Shown here: positions 8,697-16,905 of the stretch, piece after piece
How positions within the stretch are numbered: the first letter of the stretch is position 1
Layout: each line of letters opens with the position of its first letter
From: Fonsecaea monophora
Lineage: Eukaryota; Ascomycota; Eurotiomycetes; Chaetothyriales; Herpotrichiellaceae
Assembly: GCF_001642475.1 (NCBI RefSeq)
Contig: NW_019174142.1
Span: 1 to 16,905, forward strand
Reading direction: 5' to 3'
Length of the DNA stretch: 16,905 bases
Translations under genes and position numbers: made by a program
Notes under the pieces: model-generated
Databases searched by the model: none
What the model was told of the DNA's origin: nothing
What the model saw: only the letters and a program-made list of their open reading frames with translations

Positions 8697-11273
8697 ATGA
8701 AAGACGACCTTAAAGTCGAATACTTCTATAGAGAACGAAATAAACTAGGTATGTACTTAATCTAACTTAAGGCTGTATTCACCCTATAGCGTACTAAGTA
8801 TAGTACCGCCGCGGAAAAAGTACTGTTCGTAGGACTTTAACTTCGTAGATCCGCTTTCGAATGGTTTAAACCTCTAATAAACGACTACTTAGGTACGGCC
8901 CTAGGATAGCGTAATAAGGAAACTAATTTAATTTTCGGAAATTTTACTATATATGAGGAACGTATCAAGTAGATCTTCGGAATACTAGGAGAAGAATAGT
9001 CAGTAGCCTAACGGATCCATTAACTTAAATAAACGGGATTAGCTACTAAATACTTCGCCATGTTCTAACGATACGCTTTAAAGCTAGATTAGGAAGATAA
9101 AGCTTTCGCCTTAGTCTACTATTAGGGACTAAAGGACTCGGTTAAAGATAGGATAGGAGTCGATCGTCCTAACGAGTATAAACTACTCGTTAAGGCTTCT
9201 ATCGAGATCGATAACTAGCTCTATAAGAGGTAGATAGAAAGAAGAGGTACTTATAGAGGGGGAATAACTTATAGAAGCCGCTAATAATATAGAGACCTAA
9301 TAGATCTAGATATAGCCTAACGAGGAAGTTTAACTTTATAGAAGGCTAACACCAGAAAAAAGGGAAACTAAGGGCTATCTAAGTCGGAACGAGAGAAACG
9401 TAAGAAGAACGACCTATACTATAAATGCGGGAAATCCGGACACCGTACGAGAAACTGCAAAAACGGTCTAACGCTGCATATGATGGACGACGGTATAGCC
9501 GGTTATGAAGAAACAAAGGCCGACACTTCATAGAGGACCCAGATGGTAGCCTACGACTAGGGTAAAGGAGTATAGAAGGACCACCTAGGTACGGTATCTC
9601 CCGGGGAGATAGGTAGATCAGGAACTAAACCTAAGGAAGAAGCTACCTTAGAAGAATAGGAAAAGAAAGAATAACACTCGGTACTATCCTAGACGGTCTA
9701 CTATAAGGACGACTATCCCACCCACTACTCCGATAAGGAAGGTAGTGGATGGTTCCTAAAGAAGCCACGAAGGGGGTAATAGGGCAGAAAGATGGAGTTA
9801 AAGCGTTAGGAAGCTTTTACCATTAAGGAAGAGACCGGGATGAACAATAACGAGTTCTAGATGATGCGTATACTAGGACTAAACGAGTAAACTATGTTTA
9901 TTATGATTAAACATGACGAAGAGGAAATAGTATTTATTACCCTATATTGGAGACTACTTAACTACTAGTATAAAGATCATTACGGACTCGAGGTAAATCA
10001 TAAATACCTAGTCCTAGACATGACGCAGAGGGCAGTAGAACTAATATCAGTTCATTATGTAATCTGTTAAACTATAGGATGTACCGTTCTAGGGATGCAC
10101 TTACATATAGGAGAGGGGGATGAAGTATTTACGGTACCGATTGTACTACCATTATAATAAAGCCTTAATATGATGACATCGGAGACTAAGGAGAAGCCGA
10201 GGGAAAGATACGCCTCCTTAGTATATACTCATTAAGATTATAAGGAATGTAAGATGATCGCGCATATTAGAGCCGCGAGTATAAGGATAGGGAATCAGGC
10301 CGAGGCTGAAGATTCTACGATAGGGTACCGATCGAATTATAGTTTATATAATAACTACCGAGACGGGAGGTTTAATATTAAAGAACTAGAGGAGAGACTA
10401 ACTATATACGACGACGTCTATTACCGATAATATATTACGATAGATACCGACGACGTAGAAGTCATCATTACTATAAACTACTAGATAATAGGAGAATGCG
10501 AAGGAGGATATATATATAACGGGGAACATAACTACGTTATATACAGCCCCTTCGGATTACCTTAAACGACGATTAGAAAAATCAACTTAACGTAGTATTA
10601 GAATCGAGAATGTCTAGAAAAAGAAAATACTTACGTACATTAACTAACTTAACCGGACACTATCAGGATCCGACTTACGGAAGGAAGAATGAAAAAAATC
10701 GCTAAAGCTCGGGTATAATAAGAAGCGTTATAGAGAGAAAGGGGAGTAATCGAGGAACCAGTCCCGACGAAAGCCGGACCTCTACGTAGAATCAGGGTCA
10801 TTAACGAAAGGGAAGACCCGGATCACTATTATAGAAGACTCCATTACTATAATGAGGAGTATGAAGAAAAAGAGAACCTATACCTATACTACTATAATGT
10901 AGACCCGAGATACCTAGGCATACTAATACTAAGGGAAGTGTACGTTACACTACTATACGAAGGGAAAGTAATCTACGAAGAGTAAGAATGCCCTTAGAGA
11001 AACGAGATATACTTACATTACTAATAGAAAGAGATCTACATAATATTTATTAATAGCGACGAAGGGGAAGGTCACCCGAATTAGTAATATATCGTTAAAG
11101 ACATTATAGATAATAGAATTAACGAAGACTTCATCGTAAAAGAATTTACATACTCAGACCCGGATAATTATTTAACGAAAGAAGAATACTAGTACGTCTA
11201 TAACGTAGACCCGGACTTTAACATTATCCCGATAGTAGAGGTAGATGTTTTCGATGCTATAGAAGAATGCTAA
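8697..11273 (+). pseudogene. gag: Gag with long post-knuckle extension
   Basis: One frame from ATG 8697 (MKDDLKVEYFYRERNK) to the double stop TAA-TAA at 11271, 859 codons. Residues 1-200 fit a retroelement capsid-like region (FEWFKPLINDYLGT and similar helical segments). A basic stretch leads to a CCHC zinc knuckle at residues 241-254 (9417-9458), read as YYKCGKSGHRTRNC, where the first Tyr replaces the first Cys (TGC to TAC). About 600 more codons follow in the same frame, including YYKDDYPTHYSDKEGSGWF near 9699 and a very Tyr/Glu/Asp-rich part up to 11270. Gag proteins usually end soon after the knuckle, so this tail is unusual. Stops fit Gln or Trp throughout. Gag and pol are in different frames, and either frameshifting or reinitiation could have linked them. 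Confidence 0.8.
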
Positions 11274-11287
11274 TAAGAGATATGTAA

Positions 11288-14200
11288 ATGGATTTACGAG
11301 AGATATATACATTAGCTAAAAAACTTATAAGTAACGACCTAAAGAGGCGAGGAAGTTATAACAATAATTAAAAGATTGGAAAGCCTCTAGAATTAAGAGA
11401 GATAACTACACTAGGAAATAACTACGTAGCCCTTACGGTAACTCTTACGGGAATCTAGGTATAGATCATGATCGACTTAGGAGCTAATTAAAGCTACGCG
11501 AGTACGGGTATAGTAGAAAGAGTAAGAAACTATAAGGTAAGGAAACTACTTCCATACCCATTAAGGATGGCGGATAGACGACTATTATAATGGATCACTA
11601 TAGAATTAAAAGAAATCTCATTAACGATCGAGTAACATTAGGAAAAGATCACTTTAGATATAACATCGATTCTAAGGTATAACGTGATTTTAGGGATAGA
11701 CTAGCTTTAAAAGAATAACCTAATAATTAACTGGAGGACGAAGACGATTACATTCGCGGAAAGCAGTACCGTTAAAAGGGGGGACCGATCATCCTTAAAG
11801 GCTCTAGAAAGAACTGTTCTAGTACGACCGATAGAGAGAACACTAGCTAGTACTATTATAGAAGAGCTCCCAGCGGAATATAAAGACTTCGAGATCCTTA
11901 CGAAAGAAAGATAAGGCGAGGCAGCCTTACTAAAATATTAGCTATAGGACCATAAAATCTCATTCGAGGAAGGAAAAACACTAATATACTATGGAGGACT
12001 AATCCTAATGTCTAAAAAAGAAGAAGACTTTCTTAAAGACTATATCGAGAAATACCTAGTAAAGAAGTTCATACGACCGTCGGAATCGCCGATATCATAC
12101 GGAGTCATCTTCGCGAATAAAAAGGACGGAGGATTACGACCTTACATAGATTATAGGAAACTTAACGTAATTACTAAAAAGAACCGCTATCTAATACCTA
12201 GGATCGACGAACTATAGGATCGACTACTAGGAGTAAAGTAGTTTACGGTAATCGATATTAGAGACGCCTACTACCGTATACGAATAAGGGAAGGGGAAGA
12301 GTAGAAAACAGCGTTTAGAACTAGATAGGGGTTATTTAAGTATCAGGTAATGCCCTTTAGACTAACTAACGCCCCTACTACATTCTAAGTACTCATTAAT
12401 GACACGTTAAGAGAATACCTGGACGAGTTTGTCGTTACGTACCTCGACGACATCCTTATTTTTTCTAAAATAAAAGAAGAATACGTACAGCACGTACGGA
12501 AAGTACTATAAGTACTAAAGGAAAAGGACTTGCCTATTAAGCTAAGTAAATGCTAATTCTACGTCTATACGATAGCATTCCTAGGCTATATTATATCGAT
12601 AGAAGGACTTACGCTAAATCCAGATAAGGTAAAAGCCATCTAAGAATGGCCTACGCCGAAGAACGTCAAGGAAGTGTAAATGTTCTTAGGACTTATTAAT
12701 TATTATAGAAGGTTTATCGAAGGATTTTCAAAAATCACGATACCCCTAACTAACCTGATAAGGAAAGAGCGAGAATTCTAATGGGACGAGAAGTATAAAA
12801 TAGCCTTTAACGAGCTAAAGGGACGGATGACCTCTACCCCTATACTTACACTCTTTAACCCGGAAAAGGAAGCGATACTAGAGATAGACGCATCCGATGA
12901 AGCTATAGGGGCCTACCTCACGTAGAAGGACGACCAAGGCCGATCACGACCTATAGCTTATTACTCGAGACGCATAACCTAACTAGAGTCGAACTACGAC
13001 ATTCATAATAAGGAGTTATTAGTAATCGTCGAAGCGTTACGATAGTAGAGAGTTTACTTAGAAGGAGGTAAATACCCAGTCTAAATATATATAGACTATA
13101 AAAATCTCACATACTGGACTATAACTAAGGAACTTAATAGACGATAAGTTCGCTAGGTAGAGACGCTTACGCGATACGACTTCAGAATACACCATGTTAA
13201 AGGAATAGAAAACGGTCGAGCTAACGCTCTAAGCCGACGACCCGACTACATGAGAATAGTGCAACCGAAACCGGATACCCTACTTAGGAGTAACGGAGAC
13301 TCACTGTAGTACGGAGGACACGTAACGCTCGTAGTCATGGACATCGAGCTTACAGAAAAACAGAAACAAGAAATACTAGAAGAAAGACATGATAGCCAAA
13401 TTACAGGACACCCTGGAATCGCGAAAATAATTAAACTAATCATAAGGGATTTCAATTAGAAGGGCCTTCGAAGAGATGTCGAAGAATACATTAGCTAATG
13501 CGATACCTGCAAGAAAGCGAAGAAAGATAGGTATAAGCCGTACGGACTCCTAATGACCCTACAGATACTAGAGAAACTATAGAGTTCAATTTCAGTCGAC
13601 TTTATCATAAAGCTACCGATATCCCGAGAGCCTCTTATAGGTAAGGAATACGACAGCATCATAGTAGTAGTCGATAGGCTAACGAAATACGCCTATATGA
13701 TACCATTTATAGAGAAAGCTACGGTAAAAGATCTCGCATACATATTTATACGAACGGTCTTTATCGAATACGGAATACTAGAAGAAGTCATCTTAGATAG
13801 AGATAAACTATTTACATTATAGTTCTAGTAATCGCTAAACGACCAGCTAGGGATAAAGCTAAAACTTTCAATAGTATACTACCTACAGACGGATGGATAA
13901 ACGGAAAGAATAAATTAGATAGTAGAACAATACTTACGGTACTACGTTAACTACGAATAGAATAACTAAGTATAGCTATTACTAACAGTATAAATGACTT
14001 TCAACAATAGTAAAGCCGTTATAGGGATCTCACTATATTTCGTAAATTACGGATACTATCTAGACATATTCAGAAAACTAGAAGAAAAGAAAAAGATATC
14101 AGAAAAAGTAAGAATATAACTGGAATAGATAAAACAATTATACGAGATAATGTAGAAGGAGTTACAGAAAATCGTAGAAAAAACAACATTAAGAGAAAAT

Positions 14201-14671
14201 AAGAAAAGATCTAAGGGACTAGACCTTAAAGAAGGGGGGATGGTCTATATACGACGGAAAAACATCAAAATAAAAAGACTAAGCGATAAACTAGATTACA
14301 TTAAGATCGGACTATATCGCATTAAACGAAAACTAGGACTAGTGACTTTTAAACTAGATCTACCGAAAACGCTAGGGATACACCCTACTTTCTATAAATC
14401 TCTATTAGAACCATGTAATAATCTAAACGCTAAACTAGGACCCGTAGATATCGACTAAGAAACCGGTGAACCGCTGTATAAGATAGAAGAACTCGTGGAC
14501 TTCTATCCCGCCGATTAAACTACCGGAGGATAAGACGTATATCTAGTTAAATAGTTAGGATACGGAAGTAAAGAGAACACCTAGGAAGACGGCGGAAACT
14601 TACCTCTTAAATTAAAGAAAAAATACCACTAGAGAACCCGGAAAAAGGACGTCACTACTATCGGATCATAA
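11288..14671 (+). pseudogene. pol: Pol polyprotein: PR-RT-RNaseH-IN-chromodomain
   Basis: One frame of 1128 codons from ATG 11288 (MDLREIYTLAKK) to TAA 14669. Protease: the catalytic motif reads DLGA at 11474, where DSGA is expected (TCA to TTA by RIP). RT: KKDGGLRPYIDYRKLN near 12120 and YLDD at 12440-12451. RNase H: EIDASDEAIGA, with its Asp at 12887. Integrase: HHCC zinc site with His at 13388 and 13409 and CDTC at 13499-13510; catalytic Asp 13598, Asp 13796 and Glu 13925, the last after LQTDG. C-terminal chromodomain near 14474-14620: YKIEELVDF, then VYLVK, with stops at Trp positions. ATG 11267 is a possible earlier start. Dozens of in-frame stops make it dead. The end is supported because the antisense ORF stop lies at the same spot. 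Confidence 0.93.
14474..14620 (+). other. Chromodomain segment of pol
   Basis: The pol frame reads YKIEELVDFYPAD, later DVYLVK followed by a stop where Trp belongs, then LGYGSKENT, another stop at a Trp position, and EDGGNLPL. This matches the spacing of chromodomains (YLVKWxGY...TWE..L). In chromoviruses this module guides integration toward modified chromatin. It includes about 50 codons. Confidence 0.8.
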
Positions 14672-15295
14672 ACCCTCCCGGGCGTTAGTAAAACCAGTAT
14701 TATTAAGGTTTAATACTACACTCTAGTCTATTAAGTCCGATTCTAGGACGTCTTACTAAATAAACTTAGGCTTAGCTAGAGCTACCTCCTCGCCGGAAGA
14801 AACTTTATCGAAAGCGCCTAGCGCTTATATTTCTCTTTTTAACATATTACTAGAAAGCTCATCTAACTTCGTAATCGATTCCTACAGCTCGGAATCCTCC
14901 TCTTCAACACTAACGAGATCGGCCTCTAGTTCGGCTAGGGACCGCCGAGCCTCTACCAGGGTTTTTCGGAGCCGAGCGATCTCGCGACGCTTAAGCCGGG
15001 ACTTAGAGGACAGTTACTTCTTCTACTCCCTAATCTTTCGAAGTTACTTAACGGAAAATGTTCCGTCATACTCTCTTCGGTACCGAAGGCACGCCGTATA
15101 CTTCACGCTCTACTCTCGAGAGTAGAAGTATACATCGCTATAGGCGATATACTCGGAATAAGCGACCATTACTTTATTTTCTTTAATCGATTCGATATAA
15201 TCAGTAATTTCGTTTTAACGCTATTACTACGGAACAGGAGGTTTAGAAGATCTTAGGGGTTTCGAATTCGGCTTACGGACTCTAAAGGCCTACAT
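14666..15295 (-). pseudogene. Antisense coiled-coil ORF in the Gypsy element
   Basis: On the minus strand one frame runs from ATG 15295 to TGA at 14668-14666, 210 codons. As read it contains RQNEITDYIESIKENKV-like sequence (with a stop at the Gln), then REYDGTFSV. A heptad-like stretch near 15000-14880 follows (RREIARLRKTLVEARRSLAE), then ELEADLVSVEEEDSEL and SSGEEVALAKPKF. Stops fit Gln or Trp. It converges on pol: the two stops overlap at 14666-14671. The start lies about 100 bp inside the 3' LTR, so an antisense transcript from that LTR could have expressed it. No function is recognised. I believe similar 3' antisense ORFs occur in other fungal Gypsy elements, but I cannot confirm it here. 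Confidence 0.6.
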
Positions 15296-15385
15296 AGTTA
15301 GTTATAACGAAAGAGAAGAAAGAGGGAGATAGCCTCAGGGCGGGCGATGGCTTACCTTAAGTACGTTACGGATAACGAACAGACT

Positions 15386-15398
15386 AAGGAGGGGGAAG
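15386..15398 (+). promoter_or_regulatory. Polypurine tract
   Basis: aaggagggggaag is 13 uninterrupted purines immediately before the 3' LTR, the expected primer for plus-strand DNA synthesis. Confidence 0.85.
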
Positions 15399-15821
15399 TA
15401 TTACGAACCAACCTTTACACGACTACCTAGGAACGCGGGGTAGGGAAGGTTAAGCGAGACATAGGGTAGCCTCGTTAGTAAGGCTGGCCTAAGATACGTA
15501 ATAACTAAAAAGGGAAATATATTATTATAGACGAAACACTATTATACGCTAAGGAGATGTAATAGCTATAACACTATAATGCCTAGACTTACCTAGATAG
15601 GAAACCTACCTAGGGTATATAGCTAGCTAGGTCCGCTTCTTCAGGAAGCGTAGTCAACCTCGTTCATAAATAATCGAGTTCCTCTCGGTTAAAGTACTTT
15701 ACGTATAGTGCCGTACACTATACTCTTAGTTTCGTCTCTACTACATCGCCTACTACTATATTACCAAGTAAACCACCTCGGGTTTGCTAAGGACACCTCA
15801 CGTGTGAAGCACCTCGTAACA
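15399..15821 (+). repeat. 3' LTR of the Gypsy element
   Basis: 423 bp, matching 8123-8545 without net indel. It starts TATTACGA, where the 5' LTR has TGTTACGA (TG to TA), and ends TCGTAACA. The 3' half is less mutated than in the 5' LTR: for example it keeps ggacacctcacgtgtgaagc where the 5' copy has TA at several of these sites. Confidence 0.96.
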
Positions 15822-15826
15822 GTATG
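15822..15826 (+). repeat. Target-site duplication, right (GTATG)
   Basis: Exact copy of 8118-8122, immediately after the 3' LTR. Counting only one copy, the cluster gene 3 frame reads CTA GGT ATG and then CTC CTA without a shift. Confidence 0.95.
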
Positions 15827-16777
15827 CTCCTAAGTAATGTACGGCTTCTCCTAATAACGCCCGTAGAGCGTCTTAAAGCCGAAATAAAATTTATTAAGGT
15901 TAAAGCGATATCACTCTTCTAGGATATCGGTAGAATAGATAACCTAAGAATATATAGGAGTTACTACGAACGGGATCGAGGTAGATAGACGGCGAGTACA
16001 TTAATCGATGTATCGAAGGAGATAAAGGGTTATACGGCTCTCCTAACGATTTCCCTACGAGGAAGTAGCCGAACCCTTAAGCCTATAGTAATAGCGGAGT
16101 TTACTATAGATGTAGGTACGGATAAGGACCTTAGGTCGTATACTAATAGCTCGGCTAATATACTAGAAGGCGGCCATCACTTCGAGGCTTAACGTAAGGT
16201 TAGAAAACCCCGAATTAGAAAAGGGATACGTATTTCCAGCGGTAAACTTCTCCTTAAAACTAGAGTAGTACTAAATAAAGGATATATCCTCGTTACGGAG
16301 TCGGTATTCGAGCGGTAGTTCTAGGGTAGTACTTCCTATACCGCGAATAAACCCCTATAGATAAAGAGTCGGCTTTAGTATCAGCGACTTAAGGTCTAAG
16401 GACTGGAGGTATACAGCGAAGAGACGTAGAAAGTCTTCTCGCTAGAGTAAACTATAAGAAGGGGGAGGAAGAGTCTCTTTACCGATATCTATATATACAG
16501 TATCTTCAGTAAAATACTAAGGGTTAAATTACCGTTCGAGCTAATAGAAGAAGGAGTCTATAATAGTAGCCTATATAGCCGTCTTCTAGGGCTGTAATTT
16601 CAGCCCTTTACTCACGATGATGATCCGAGCATCTCGAAATTAATGATTACTAAGCTCTTCGGTACGGCGCTATATAGCCTCTTAAATAGCTAGGAGGTAT
16701 ATCGCGGGAATTTCGTACCGTAGATTTTAATGGCGGGCCCCGTCATCGATAGTCGTAGTCCGAGTTTCTGTACGTAA
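15827..16777 (+). pseudogene. Unrecognised gene, 3' part (cluster gene 3)
   Basis: Continuation of the frame started at 7064. With the Gypsy element and one GTATG removed, the phase is kept exactly and the joined frame is 670 codons, ending at TAA 16775-16777. As read this part contains AEIKFIKVKAISLF, then IKGYTALLTISLRGSSRTLK, RIRKGIRISSGKLLLKTRV, and near the end FTHDDDPSISKLMITKLFG. It mixes beta-like stretches with basic patches, and no family is recognised. The stop lies one base before the right-hand LTR-like repeat, so the true C terminus could have been cut off by that repeat, with TAA a former Gln codon. Stops within the frame are again mostly TAA/TAG at Gln-like positions. Confidence 0.6.
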
Positions 16778-16778
16778 G

Positions 16779-16905
16779 TGTCAGGAACGGCCTATGGAGA
16801 TAGGCAGAGGGTAGCGATGGGTACAGGTAGGTATAGGTATTCCTTAATAGTATATCTTAACTGAAACTCAAAGCATGAGGGAAGGAAGCTTCCCTCAGGC
16901 GGTGA
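16779..16905 (+). repeat. LTR-like repeat, right copy (cut by window end)
   Basis: It is identical to 61-187 apart from two transitions and has the same orientation. The start is again TGTCAGGAAC. No purine tract precedes it, so together with the left copy it does not look like the LTR pair of an ordinary retrotransposon whose interior is 251-16778. Whether its far end matches TGACA at 249 cannot be seen. Confidence 0.9.

Larger units (their letters stand above)
8123..15821 (+). mobile_element. Complete Ty3/Gypsy chromovirus, RIP-inactivated
   Basis: A 7699-bp LTR retrotransposon with two 423-bp LTRs, exact 5-bp target-site duplications, a purine tract before the 3' LTR, gag, pol and an antisense ORF. 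The domain order protease, RT, RNase H, integrase places it in Ty3/Gypsy (Metaviridae), and the C-terminal chromodomain makes it a chromovirus, the group common in fungi. Gag and pol each stay in one frame despite dozens of stops, so decay was by point mutation and not by indels. It is inserted in the sense orientation of cluster gene 3 and splits that gene. Confidence 0.96.

Noticed and set aside
13246..13455. 69-codon minus-strand ORF
   Set aside because: Antisense shadow of the RNase H to integrase part of pol.
15108..15127. Palindrome around ctactctcgagagtag
   Set aside because: Lies inside the antisense ORF with no supporting context; probably chance.
61..16905. Whole window as one LTR retrotransposon with 61-250 and 16779 onward as its LTRs
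   Set aside because: No primer site after 250, no purine tract before 16779, and no retroelement genes outside the nested Gypsy element.
1..16905. CRISPR arrays, tRNA or rRNA genes, bacterial operons
   Set aside because: No regularly spaced short repeats and no recognisable RNA gene; the RIP pattern and chromovirus indicate a fungal genome.

Overview
The window looks like a repeat-rich, silenced region of a filamentous ascomycete genome. Coding frames are full of TAA/TAG stops where Gln or Trp would be expected, and repeat copies differ almost only by transitions at CpA/TpG sites. CpG stays common. This is the signature of repeat-induced point mutation (RIP). The best internal proof is the pair of 1.5-kb repeats: CAA/CAG codons still present in one copy are TAA/TAG at the same codons in the other. 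No intact gene is present, so gene calls rest on reading through such stops in one continuous frame.

Layout. (1) 61-250 is a short LTR-like repeat (TGTCA...TGACA); its first 127 bp recur in the same orientation at 16779-16905, where the window ends. (2) 251-3592 holds two copies of a 1503-bp unit with a period of 1839 bp, carrying minus-strand remnants of a DUF3505/OrsD-like fungal gene; the left copy lacks its 3' end at the LTR-like repeat. (3) 3678-8122 plus 15827-16777 is a compact cluster of three unrecognised genes: an 838-codon plus-strand gene, a minus-strand coiled-coil gene converging on it with stops one base apart, and a divergent 670-codon plus-strand gene. (4) That last gene is split by a complete Ty3/Gypsy chromovirus (8123-15821) with 423-bp LTRs, a perfect GTATG target-site duplication, a gag with an unusually long tail after the zinc knuckle, a pol with protease, RT, RNase H, integrase and chromodomain in one frame, and an antisense coiled-coil ORF between pol and the 3' LTR.

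Reading. Removing the Gypsy element and one target-site copy restores one continuous frame across the split gene, so the three-gene cluster is older than the retrotransposon. The cluster's tight gene packing on both strands, without any enzyme motif I recognise, and its position between two direct repeats make it the part most worth a search: it may be cargo of an undescribed mobile element or a decayed viral or plasmid-like insertion. That interpretation is inference; the frames, repeats, TSD and domain motifs are read directly from the sequence.
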